Assembly: GCA_934167665.1 (NCBI GenBank)
Contig: CAKPLN010000003.1
Coordinates: forward strand, 62,001-126,000
From: an uncultured Bacilli bacterium
GTDB taxonomy: Bacteria > Bacillota_I > Bacilli_A > RF39 > UBA660
Reading direction: 5' to 3'
Length of the DNA: 64,000 nt
The notes under the pieces were generated by a model, which was not told the origin of the DNA, ran no database searches, and saw nothing but the letters and a program-made list of their open reading frames with translations. Positions 33,280 to 40,898 of the stretch are shown piece by piece. Positions within the stretch are counted from its first letter, which is position 1. Each line of letters opens with the position of its first letter. A program made the translations under genes and the position numbers.

Positions 33280-34982
33280 TGAATAAGAATCAATTTTATA
33301 ATTTGTTAAAACCATTGATAAGTATTTATGACGAGATAGAAAAAGACATGATTCTGGATATTTTGGAGCGCATAGATAATTATGATGGAATTAAAGGAAC
33401 TCTAAAATGGTATCTTGATAAGCTGAATGAACTAAGTTGTTTAAAAAAGACTAATACAACTATTATTAACAAGAAAAAAAGCGAAATAAAAAAGACTCTT
33501 AAAAATATGCTGAAATCTGCTACTGAAAATTCAGTAAATCTAGATGTGCTAGAAAAATATAATACTTTTACAAATTCAAATTTATCAATAAAAGAAATAT
33601 GCGATAATACATCTATAGCGAACCTAATAACTGAAGCATTGAAAAGTGCTGTAAATATAACTGAATTAATCAATACAAAAGCGATTGAATCAGCAACAGA
33701 AGAATACAAAAACATACTAAATACCGCTTATTTAGAAACTGCTACAGGAATTTATACTTATGACCAGTCAATCAAACGAGCAGTAGATAAAATGGCAGAG
33801 AATGGCATAATGATGGCTAATTATGATAGTGGTAGAAAAATCAGTATAGAAGCTGCAGTAAGACGAGATGTTACAACCAGAGTTAATCAATTGGTTGGTG
33901 ACGTTGAGCTAACTACCGCCCAAGATATTATGCAAACAAACTTAGTTTATGTGGACCAACACTTAGGTGCAAGAACTAGGACAAAATATATGAAAAATGA
34001 TTATGAGGCTCATGATGAGTGGCAAGGAAAAGTATATATGATTTCCGGTTCTAACACTAAATATCCAAATCTGTTTGAGAAAACAGGTTATAAAAAAATG
34101 CTTGGTTTGAAAGGTCTGAATTGTTATCATGATTTAAGACCTTTTTTTGAATGGGAAGAAATTCCAGAGATAATAGATATTGAAGAAAGCAGAAAAAAAC
34201 GTGAGGTTCTGGACCAACAGAGAGAATATGAACGTAATATTAGAGAATTAAAAAGGCAAAAACTAATTGATAAAAAAATGGGGTACAATGATGATTACAA
34301 ACATACAAATTCAAAATTGTCTAAGTTGAATAAAAAATATCAAGAATTTCTTGACAATAATGGATTAAATAGAAACTATTCTAGGGAGTATGTAGTTGTT
34401 GATGATAAAAAAATAGATATTAATAAACCTAAATTTTTAATCAGCAATGATTTAGGAGTAAAAAATAGTTATAATGAAAGAATGGAAACTTTAAAAGCAA
34501 TTGACTCTGTACCATCAAGTGTTAAAAATATGATAAGTGATACTAAAATTGTAGTTGGTGGAAATGGCAACAGCAGATATGATCGAAAAAATAATATCAT
34601 TTATGTAAGAAAAGATTCCACGAAAGATGAAATTGTCCACGAAATAGGACATTTGGTTGAAACGAAATTAAATGTTTTAAATGATGATAAATTCAATAAA
34701 ATAAGAAGTGATTTGGCGGAAAACAGTAAAGTAAAATTGACAACAAAGTTTGAAACTACTAGAAAAACATATATTATAGTTAATGATAAGTTGATTAGTG
34801 ATTATCAAGGTTTTATTTACTCAGATGATGCAAAAGAAATCCTAGATAAAAATAACACTATAAATTATGAGTTATTGGGCGAAGTGTTTAGTGAAGGTTT
34901 CAGAGAGTATATAATTAATCCAAACAACTTGAAAAAGAGGTTTCCAGAGTTATATAATTATATTGAGGAGATGGATTTATGA
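33279..34982 (+). CDS. Minor capsid (MuF-like) protein fused to a zincin-type domain
   Basis: The first roughly 300 residues match phage minor capsid protein 2 (for example AAVRRDVTTRVNQLVGDVELTTAQ and the HDEWQGKVYMISG...GLKGLNCYHDLRPF region). The C-terminal part (about 380-567) carries DEIVHEIGHLVETKL, a metalloprotease HExxH motif, with a later EVFSEGFREYI that could supply a third ligand. MuF-type proteins often carry C-terminal toxins or enzymes. The substrate is unknown. The gene overlaps a 71-residue gene by 4 bp. Confidence 0.82.
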   Translation: MNKNQFYNLLKPLISIYDEIEKDMILDILERIDNYDGIKGTLKWYLDKLNELSCLKKTNTTIINKKKSEIKKTLKNMLKSATENSVNLDVLEKYNTFTNSNLSIKEICDNTSIANLITEALKSAVNITELINTKAIESATEEYKNILNTAYLETATGIYTYDQSIKRAVDKMAENGIMMANYDSGRKISIEAAVRRDVTTRVNQLVGDVELTTAQDIMQTNLVYVDQHLGARTRTKYMKNDYEAHDEWQGKVYMISGSNTKYPNLFEKTGYKKMLGLKGLNCYHDLRPFFEWEEIPEIIDIEESRKKREVLDQQREYERNIRELKRQKLIDKKMGYNDDYKHTNSKLSKLNKKYQEFLDNNGLNRNYSREYVVVDDKKIDINKPKFLISNDLGVKNSYNERMETLKAIDSVPSSVKNMISDTKIVVGGNGNSRYDRKNNIIYVRKDSTKDEIVHEIGHLVETKLNVLNDDKFNKIRSDLAENSKVKLTTKFETTRKTYIIVNDKLISDYQGFIYSDDAKEILDKNNTINYELLGEVFSEGFREYIINPNNLKKRFPELYNYIEEMDL

Positions 34983-35194
34983 CTGTAAAAGAAGAAGCAC
35001 TAAAGTTGAAAAATTTTGAGGAGTATGAAAAGAAAATTGATGATTTGAATGCTAGAGGCTTAGTTTTTGATCGTGAGATTGCTGAACATTTTTCTAAAAT
35101 ATTGCCAAAAGCCTATAATCCATATGATAAAGAAAATGACATAGTATATGATTTGCCAGGGTTAGGGCGAAAAAAATCAGATAGTACTCAATAA
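34979..35194 (+). CDS. Small acidic protein, possible partner of the zincin domain
   Basis: The 71-residue protein is helical and acidic with a C-terminal YDLPGLGRKK. It shares an ATGA overlap with the minor capsid/zincin gene, indicating coupled translation. An immunity or chaperone role for the zincin domain is possible but only inferred from position. Confidence 0.6.
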   Translation: MTVKEEALKLKNFEEYEKKIDDLNARGLVFDREIAEHFSKILPKAYNPYDKENDIVYDLPGLGRKKSDSTQ

Positions 35195-35200
35195 AGAGTG

Positions 35201-35510
35201 TTTTTATTATGCTATCTTATAGGTAGCATGAGGTGGATATATAGACATGGAGGAATATCATGTGGAAGTGCCAGTTTATGACTGTCAAATATATCCATCT
35301 CGTGGTACTTATAAAGAGTACCTCTAGGTATTCATCTCTGAGAGAGTGTGGAAAAATTTATTGTTGTTGCACCTAGCACTATCTCTAGTAGATAGTGTAC
35401 TGATGATATATATTCAGGGATACGAGGGCTGATATATCATTAGTACAGTATCAATTAGGATACTATTGGTTTATAAATGTAAAGTCGGTATGCCATCGGC
35501 TTTTTTTATG
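35201..35510 (+). ncRNA. Candidate structured phage RNA
   Basis: A gene-poor stretch packed with consecutive helices: 8 bp at 35209-35229; a 12-bp stem closing a branched domain at 35231-35300; 6 bp at 35304-35322; 8 bp at 35377-35397; a 15-bp stem with one G-U pair at 35397-35446; 6 bp at 35447-35464; and a terminator at 35481-35507. The stems account for most of the sequence. A 26-codon ORF (35247-35327) overlaps the first domain but looks incidental. I do not recognise a known RNA class. Confidence 0.5.
35481..35507 (+). terminator. Terminator at the end of the structured RNA
   Basis: An 8-bp hairpin (AAAGTCGG / TCGGCTTT, with wobble pairs) is followed by seven T. Confidence 0.65.
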
Positions 35511-35526
35511 GAAAAAAGGTGATAAA

Positions 35527-35598
35527 ATGAACAAAATTGTTAGAATATGCAGAAAAATATTTATAGACTTACAAAAGTCTTTCATCGTGAGGACATAA
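35527..35598 (+). CDS. 23-residue basic peptide
   Basis: The ORF (MNKIVRICRKIFIDLQKSFI, then VRT) follows AAAAAGGTG at a good distance. It lies inside the folded region, and an AGACTT/AAGTCT hairpin falls within it. It may be a leader peptide or chance. Confidence 0.28.
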   Translation: MNKIVRICRKIFIDLQKSFIVRT

Positions 35599-35724
35599 AG
35601 AGATATATTAAGTGCAAGACTTAACCTTACGACCATAAGTCAATAGAAATATTGGCTTTTTTCGTGTGTCATAGCAACGACAGGACTAGAAAATATATTA
35701 AATCGCACGAGGACTAGACCTCGT
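35565..35724 (+). other. Second folded segment upstream of the scaffold gene
   Basis: Further helices occur: a 6-bp hairpin at 35565-35580, a 7-bp stem (CGTGAGG 35586-35592 with CCTTACG 35625-35631) enclosing a TTAAGT/ACTTAA hairpin, a terminator-like hairpin at 35637-35662, and ACGAGG/CCTCGT at 35707-35724. The octamer GGACTAGA occurs twice near the end. No gene is evident. Confidence 0.4.
35637..35662 (+). terminator. Second terminator-like hairpin before the scaffold gene
   Basis: A 9-bp stem (AAGTCAATA / TATTGGCTT, one wobble) with a GAAA tetraloop is followed by six T. Confidence 0.65.
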
Positions 35725-35748
35725 AAAAAAATGTAAGGAGGAAAATAT

Positions 35749-36291
35749 ATGAAACGTGAATTTTTAGAAGGATTGGAACTCGATACAGAAACCATTGATA
35801 CAATAATGGCTGAACATGGTAAGGTTATTCAAGGCCTTAAAGAGGAAAGAGACAATCTAAAAACACAAATCGCAGATGCTAACAAGGAAATTCAATCTTA
35901 TAAGGATATGGATATTGATAGTATCAAGAAGTCAGCTGAAGATTGGAAAACAAAATATGAGGAAATTGAGGCAAATCAAAAAGCTGAAAAAGAAAAAAGT
36001 ATTAAAGATGAAAGAATTAATGCTTTTTTTAATGACATTAAATTTGCAAGTGAAAGTGCAAAAGCAGGAGTAATTGCTCAATTTAATGAAAAGGAATTTA
36101 AGTATGATGAAGAATCTAAAAAATTCTTAGGTGCTTCTGAATGGCTTAATGATTTAAAAGAAAAGGATAGTGGAGCTTTCCTTAGTGATGTTGCAAATCC
36201 TAAATTTACAACAACTCCAACAGCTCCAACACAAGATGGCTCTATGGACAAAATTTTACATGCCATGGGCCTAGATGAAAATAAAAAATAG
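35749..36291 (+). CDS. Head scaffolding protein (GP20-like)
   Basis: The 180-residue protein has the GP20 minor structural/scaffold layout: N-terminal EFLEGLELDTETIDTIMAEHGK, a central coiled coil (about 25-85), and a C-terminal capsid-binding helix (DKILHAMGLDENKK). It directs prohead assembly and lies just before the capsid gene. AAGGAGG precedes its start. Confidence 0.87.
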   Translation: MKREFLEGLELDTETIDTIMAEHGKVIQGLKEERDNLKTQIADANKEIQSYKDMDIDSIKKSAEDWKTKYEEIEANQKAEKEKSIKDERINAFFNDIKFASESAKAGVIAQFNEKEFKYDEESKKFLGASEWLNDLKEKDSGAFLSDVANPKFTTTPTAPTQDGSMDKILHAMGLDENKK

Positions 36292-36306
36292 GAAAGAAGA
36301 GGTATT

Positions 36307-37320
36307 ATGAATAGTATTGAATTATTTAAAAAAAATGCACCAGAACTTTTAGACAAAGTTTATAAGGCTGCAAGTACAACATCAGACTTTGATATTAGTG
36401 GTGATCTAGTTAAGGCAGGCAATAATGCACATGAAATTGTTGTACCTAAATTAGAAATGGATGGTTTAGGAGATTATGATCGTAATAGTGGTTACTTAGA
36501 TGGCGATGTTACACTAACTAATGAAACTGTTAAATATAATTACGAACGTGGTAGAAAATTAAAAACCGATACCATCGATAATGAAGAAACTGGCGGAGTT
36601 ATTATGGCAAATCTGTCAAGTGAATTTTTAAGAACTAAAGTAATTCCAGAAGTAGATGCTGTTAGATATGCAACTTATTCTTCTCTAGAGAATATTACAG
36701 ACGTTGCTGAAGATGGTATTGAGTATAAAACAGGTGAAGCAGTGTTAAATGCTTTACAAGAGGCAATGACTAAATTAGATGATGATGAAGTTCCAGAAGA
36801 GGGAAGATATTTAAGAATTAGTCCTACATTACTTTCAATGGCAGAGTTTGTTTCTAGAACAACTAATAATGACATTTTGAAAAAATTCACACAAGTTAAG
36901 AAAGTTCCACAAAGTAGATTTTTAACAAAGATAGAATTAAGAAGTGGTAAGGATGCCGATGGAGAAAGAATTGGTGGTTATAAAAAAGTAGCTGATAAAT
37001 ATGAATTAACTACTGATTCAGCAGTTGTAAGTGGAAAAACATATTACACTAAATCTGGGGATAAATATGTAAAGGTAGAAACACCAGCAGCAGGATCATT
37101 ATCAACGTATTATGAATTAACAAAAAAAGGTAGTAGGGATATTAACTTTATGATTATTCATAAACCAGCAATGTTACAATACACAAAACATGCAAAAATG
37201 AAAATATTCACTCCTGATTCAGATGATAGTGGCGATTTTTACAGAATACTATATAGACTTTATGGTTTAAATGATGCCTATGAGAATAAAAGAGCAGGTA
37301 TCTTAGTATCTCATAAATAG
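36307..37320 (+). CDS. Major capsid protein with inserted domain
   Basis: The 337-residue protein is the expected HK97-fold shell protein by position and pattern (VPKLEMDGLGDYDRNSGYLDGDVTLTNETVKYNYERGRK; RYLRISPTLLSMAEF). Residues about 226-275 form an insertion, KYELTTDSAVVSGKTYYTKSG... ending STYYEL, matching a small beta domain often found inserted in gut phage structural proteins and probably exposed on the capsid surface. The fold resumes with RDINFMIIHKPAMLQYTKHAK. Confidence 0.87.
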   Translation: MNSIELFKKNAPELLDKVYKAASTTSDFDISGDLVKAGNNAHEIVVPKLEMDGLGDYDRNSGYLDGDVTLTNETVKYNYERGRKLKTDTIDNEETGGVIMANLSSEFLRTKVIPEVDAVRYATYSSLENITDVAEDGIEYKTGEAVLNALQEAMTKLDDDEVPEEGRYLRISPTLLSMAEFVSRTTNNDILKKFTQVKKVPQSRFLTKIELRSGKDADGERIGGYKKVADKYELTTDSAVVSGKTYYTKSGDKYVKVETPAAGSLSTYYELTKKGSRDINFMIIHKPAMLQYTKHAKMKIFTPDSDDSGDFYRILYRLYGLNDAYENKRAGILVSHK

Positions 37321-37334
37321 GAAGGAGTATCATA

Positions 37335-37595
37335 ATGGGAAAAATTATAGGTGAAAAAAAATTGAATGTAAAAACATTTACTCAAGAAGAAGTAAATGCT
37401 ATTACTTTAGACTTAAATGCAAAAATCGTTGAATTAACAGAAAAAGATAAAAATCTAACTATTGAAAATGTCAAATTAAATGAGGAAAATGAAAACCTTC
37501 AGGAGACAATTGAAAACTTAAATGCAAAAATCGTTGAATTAACAGAAACAAAGGATAAAAAATCAAAAAAAGAAGCTGAAAAATCAGTAGAATAG
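37335..37595 (+). CDS. Small coiled-coil head protein
   Basis: The 86-residue protein is a charged coiled coil with an internal repeat (LNAKIVELTE twice) caused by a 33-bp DNA duplication. GGAAGGAG precedes the start. It lies between the capsid and connector genes. A head-fibre or decoration role is possible. Confidence 0.6.
   Translation: MGKIIGEKKLNVKTFTQEEVNAITLDLNAKIVELTEKDKNLTIENVKLNEENENLQETIENLNAKIVELTETKDKKSKKEAEKSVE
37421..37548 (+). repeat. 33-bp perfect direct repeat
   Basis: Bases 37421-37453 and 37516-37548 are identical and start 95 bp apart. The offset is not a multiple of three plus zero frame change in the protein only by chance of register: both copies encode the same LNAKIVELTE peptide, shifted in frame position relative to the codon grid at their edges. 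Confidence 0.6.
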
Positions 37596-37607
37596 GAGAT
37601 GGTAGGT

Positions 37608-38003
37608 ATGCTAACTAAATTAGTAGATTATGAATATTATTCTAAGATTTATGGAGGTTCTAGCATACCTGAATCTTCATTTGAAAATTTATCTGTTAGA
37701 GCGAGTGCATATATAAATAAGTACACTTACAATAGAATTAATGATGATAATACAAGTGAAAAAGTAAAGGATTGTACTTGTGAAATAGCGGAGTTTCTCC
37801 ATTCACAAGACAAAAAAATAAAGAGTATAGAAAATGACAAAATAGTGGCTAGCGAAACAGTGGGCCCACATTCAAAAACATATGTTAATAACACTAGCTT
37901 GTTAGATAAACATATTTATACTGATGAGGAAGTAGATAAAAAAACTTACAAAATTTGTTATAAGCATTTGGTATCTACTGGACTCATGTATAGGGGATTT
38001 TAA
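37608..38003 (+). CDS. Head-tail connector protein
   Basis: This 131-residue helical protein has the shape of gp6/gp15-like head completion proteins: a helical N-terminus (YEYYSKIYGGSSIPESSFENLSVRASAYINKYT), a central EKVKDCTCEIAEFLH helix, a SETVGPHSKTYV loop, and a final LVSTGLMYRGF. It is expected to bind under the portal. ATG 37608 is preferred to ATG 37599 by distance from GGAG. Confidence 0.75.
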   Translation: MLTKLVDYEYYSKIYGGSSIPESSFENLSVRASAYINKYTYNRINDDNTSEKVKDCTCEIAEFLHSQDKKIKSIENDKIVASETVGPHSKTYVNNTSLLDKHIYTDEEVDKKTYKICYKHLVSTGLMYRGF

Positions 38004-38380
38004 TGTTTCCACATGTCGTGACAGTTATAAATAGTGCAAAAATAAAAGATAAATTAACTCTAAAAAGTTGTACTGTTGAAGATGTTTTTTTCTATAATCA
38101 AAAAATAATTGCACAAGAAAATTCTGGAGAAAAATACTCGAATACGTATCATTGCATATTTTCTGAAGCATCCATTGAAAAATATTTGAAACCCAAAGAA
38201 TACAATTTACAAGATGAACATTTTACATTGGAAGAAAACAAGACTATCATCATAAAAGGAATTGTTGATATATCAAATTTAGATGATTTAGAAAACGTGG
38301 ATAATTGGTTTTATGTAAAAACAATTTCTGATAATTCTGATTATGGTGAGGAATTAAAAAATATAGAGGTAACAAACTGA
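38003..38380 (+). CDS. Minor capsid protein (connector, Minor_capsid_1-like)
   Basis: The 125-residue beta-rich protein occupies the place of the Minor_capsid_1 family, which belongs to the head-tail joining proteins. The segment MFPHVVTVINSAKIKDKLTL resembles stopper proteins. It starts within one base of the previous stop, and its TGA stop overlaps the CTG start of the next gene. Confidence 0.7.
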   Translation: MFPHVVTVINSAKIKDKLTLKSCTVEDVFFYNQKIIAQENSGEKYSNTYHCIFSEASIEKYLKPKEYNLQDEHFTLEENKTIIIKGIVDISNLDDLENVDNWFYVKTISDNSDYGEELKNIEVTN

Positions 38381-38799
38381 AAATAAAAGCACATTTAGTA
38401 TTGCAACCTGTTAATGAAATGATTAGGGAATGTGGTCTAGATAAAGGCGGCAAAGTTCAGCAATATATAGATCAATTTGTACTTTATCATAGTGAGCCAT
38501 ATTTACCAGGTAAACATATTCATAATGGTGGAGTTGTTAGTACTGAAATTGGTAGTGGAATGGTAATTTGGGATACACCAGATGCACAGTTTTTATTTGA
38601 AGGTAATCTCATGGTTGATCCAGAAACTTTAAGCCCATTTGCTAGACGTGGTGTTCAAAAAATTCTTGATCCGGAAGGCAGAGAACTAGAATATCATGGT
38701 GGTGGTTTAAGAGGAAAAGACTGGGTTAATAGAATGCTAGAAGCTGAAGAGGATGACCTTATCCTTGGTTGTCAAAATATTGTTGATGGAGGTAAGTAA
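38377..38799 (+). CDS. Minor capsid protein (Minor_capsid_2-like), probable CTG start
   Basis: The 140-residue protein matches the second of the three adjacent minor capsid families in gene order and by pattern (YIDQFVLYHSEPYLPGKHIHNGG; LFEGNLMVDPETLSPFARRG). The only in-frame ATG-like start downstream is TTG 38401, which lacks a site. CTG 38377 lies six bases after GAGGT, forms a CTGA overlap with the previous stop, and gives the N-terminus (M)KIKAHLVLQP expected for this family. Confidence 0.75.
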   Translation: MKIKAHLVLQPVNEMIRECGLDKGGKVQQYIDQFVLYHSEPYLPGKHIHNGGVVSTEIGSGMVIWDTPDAQFLFEGNLMVDPETLSPFARRGVQKILDPEGRELEYHGGGLRGKDWVNRMLEAEEDDLILGCQNIVDGGK

Positions 38800-39246
38800 A
38801 TGCAAGATAAAAATGTATTAGATGTTTTAAAGGAATATTTTTCAAAATGTGAATATATTGATAATCTAAAGATAGATTATTTAAGCGAGGGAAAGGCATG
38901 GTCTTTGGAGCAAAAAGGAACACCAGTCCAGCTTAAAAAAAGTGTTCTTGGAAACAGAAAAATGCAATTATCTTTTACACTTGCTACACGAATATTCGTT
39001 AATTCTATAACAGATGAAAACCAAAGTAAAATATTGGGTACATTCAACGATATATCAGAGTGGATGTATCAGCAAACAAGAAAACATAATTTACCATCGC
39101 TAAATGATGGTGAAATGGCCGAAAGTTTAGAAGCAACATCAAATGCTTTTTTATTTGCGGTAAACAAGGATAGAACAGAAGCAAGGTACGAGATGCCTTG
39201 CAAATTCATTTATACAAAGGAGGGTAAAATAAATGGCCGAGAATAG
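38800..39246 (+). CDS. Minor capsid protein (tail terminator-like, Minor_capsid_3)
   Basis: The 148-residue protein has KIDYLSEGKAWSLEQKGTPV and LATRIFVNSITDENQSKILGTFNDISEWM, typical of the tail terminator/joining group. It follows a GGAGG site and overlaps the tail tube gene by 14 bp. Confidence 0.75.
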   Translation: MQDKNVLDVLKEYFSKCEYIDNLKIDYLSEGKAWSLEQKGTPVQLKKSVLGNRKMQLSFTLATRIFVNSITDENQSKILGTFNDISEWMYQQTRKHNLPSLNDGEMAESLEATSNAFLFAVNKDRTEARYEMPCKFIYTKEGKINGRE

Positions 39247-39784
39247 TTTTAAATTTAGTGGAAGTGGAAAATTTAACAGAGAGGATTCAATTTTATTTAT
39301 GAATTTGAATGTGACTTCTGCTAATGAAAATGGAATTGTGTTTAATACAGAAACTCCAACATGGGTACCAATTGGAGAGGATAATGAAGAAATTGTTAGA
39401 GAACACAATAATGAACTAGAAGCAAAGAAAAACGTTTTAGGTAAAACAAATATAACTGCTTCAAGAGGTGCTGAAACTACAGAAATTGATCCTATCGCTA
39501 TAAGAGGAAATGATGTATTATCATACATTCTTTATATAGCACATAAATATGGCTTGGTAGGAGATAAATTTGCTATTCCATGTATGGAGGTTTCTTTATT
39601 CGACAAGCAAACAACAGAAGGTACATATGGTGCCTTTACTGAAACTGCTGTTGTAGATGAAAAATCTTTTGGCGGTGGGACTTCTGAAATTGATGCTCCA
39701 ATAACACTAAATTGGAAAGGCGATAAGGTACATGGTACATATAACCTTGCACAAAATAAATTTACAGAAACAACGGTAGCATAG
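39233..39784 (+). CDS. Major tail (tube) protein
   Basis: This 183-residue protein is beta-rich and sits between the tail terminator and the chaperones, the usual place of the siphovirus tube subunit. The pattern ITASRGAETTEIDPIAIRGNDVLSYILYIAHKYGLVGD agrees. A terminator-like hairpin follows, which would raise the amount of tube protein relative to downstream genes. Confidence 0.82.
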   Translation: MAENSFKFSGSGKFNREDSILFMNLNVTSANENGIVFNTETPTWVPIGEDNEEIVREHNNELEAKKNVLGKTNITASRGAETTEIDPIAIRGNDVLSYILYIAHKYGLVGDKFAIPCMEVSLFDKQTTEGTYGAFTETAVVDEKSFGGGTSEIDAPITLNWKGDKVHGTYNLAQNKFTETTVA

Positions 39785-39788
39785 AGAA

Positions 39789-39825
39789 AAGGGATGATAG
39801 ATTATATCTAACATCCCTTATTTTT
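39789..39825 (+). terminator. Terminator-like hairpin after the tail tube gene
   Basis: An 8-bp stem (AAGGGATG / CATCCCTT), with a smaller inner stem, is followed by ATTTTT. It may attenuate read-through from highly expressed head and tube genes. Confidence 0.65.
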
Positions 39826-39844
39826 AATAGAAAGGAAAAATTAT

Positions 39845-40312
39845 ATGCCAATAGTAATAAAAAATAAAAATGTTAGAGAGGATATACTGAATGAAAAAGG
39901 AGAAAAAATAGGAGAAATTACATTTAATCCGAATGATTCAGCAATAATGAAAGCCTTAGCCGAAATAATAACTAATTTAACTGAAAAAATTAAGAAAATA
40001 GATAAATGTAAAAGTATAAATATTCCTAAGCTCGAAAAAACATCAACTGCAGAAGAATTCGAAGCAGCATCTGAAGAACTTGAGAAATTAAGCGAAATGT
40101 TGACAACAGAATATGATGCAATAGATAGTGCAATCTTATCACTAGAAAAGATTTTAGGTAGAGATACTGTTGAATGCTTTACAGGTGGAACACATGATAT
40201 TGAATTGTTAATTCCATTAATTGAATTCATGACACCATACATTCAAAAAAGCAGAACTGAAAAAGTAGAAAAATATATTGGACATTCTAACGATAATGAT
40301 GTGATGGAATAA
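39845..40312 (+). CDS. Tail assembly chaperone (gpG-like)
   Basis: The 155-residue helical protein lies between tube and tape measure, the canonical place of tail assembly chaperones. It overlaps the next, Gp15-type gene through TAATG. I see no convincing slippery heptamer at the junction, so a programmed frameshift is not supported. Confidence 0.65.
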   Translation: MPIVIKNKNVREDILNEKGEKIGEITFNPNDSAIMKALAEIITNLTEKIKKIDKCKSINIPKLEKTSTAEEFEAASEELEKLSEMLTTEYDAIDSAILSLEKILGRDTVECFTGGTHDIELLIPLIEFMTPYIQKSRTEKVEKYIGHSNDNDVME

Positions 40313-40890
40313 TGAATATTTTAACAGATAGTTTACCTAAAAAGATTAGGGTAAATAAAAATGTGTATGATATTAATTATGATTATAAGACTGCTATAAA
40401 TATTCTTTTAGCATTTGAAGATACAGAACTCACGAGGAGTGAACAACTTTATATAATGTTAAAAAAATTATATAGAGACGAAATACAACCAGAGGATTTA
40501 GAAGAAGCTATCTTAAAAGGAATAAAATTTTTAGATGGTGGAGTAGAAAACGATTCTGTTCCTAAGAGGGAGAAGAGAATATATTCATTCAAAAAAGATG
40601 GAAATTATATTTTCAGTGGAATAAACCAAACACACAAAATAAATTTGTCGGAAGTTCCAGATTTGCATTGGTGGGTATTTTTGTCTTTTTTTATGGACAT
40701 GTCTTCTGAATGTATGTTCGGTGAATTAGTGTATTATCGTAAAAGAAAAAATGAAAACAAACTAACGAAAGAAGAAAAGGAAAGATATGCAAAAATAAAA
40801 AAATTAGTTGACTTAGAAGAAAAGGATGTAGAGGCCATTCAGGCTAGAAAAAGTTTCTTTGAAGAATATAGAAAGTTTAATGGAAGGTAG
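40312..40890 (+). CDS. Gp15-family tail assembly protein
   Basis: The 192-residue protein matches the bacteriophage Gp15 family: YDINYDYKTAINILLAFEDTELTRSEQLYIMLKKLY and LHWWVFLSFFMDMSSECMFGELVYYRKRK. It is thought to act as the second tail chaperone. Its stop lies 9 bp before the tape measure start. Confidence 0.8.
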   Translation: MNILTDSLPKKIRVNKNVYDINYDYKTAINILLAFEDTELTRSEQLYIMLKKLYRDEIQPEDLEEAILKGIKFLDGGVENDSVPKREKRIYSFKKDGNYIFSGINQTHKINLSEVPDLHWWVFLSFFMDMSSECMFGELVYYRKRKNENKLTKEEKERYAKIKKLVDLEEKDVEAIQARKSFFEEYRKFNGR

Positions 40891-40898
40891 GTGAACCA

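Noticed and set aside
35247..35327. 26-codon ORF inside the first RNA domain
   Set aside because: It overlaps paired stems, the ribosome-binding site is poorly placed and the peptide matches nothing known to me; kept only as a remark.
35396..35450. Possible hammerhead ribozyme (CTGATGA at 35400)
   Set aside because: CTGATGA is present, but the required GAAA element and cleavage-site stem are not in place; the bases instead pair in a 15-bp stem.
40300..40330. Programmed frameshift in the tail chaperone pair
   Set aside because: No slippery heptamer was seen at the TAATG junction; separate translation explains the two genes.
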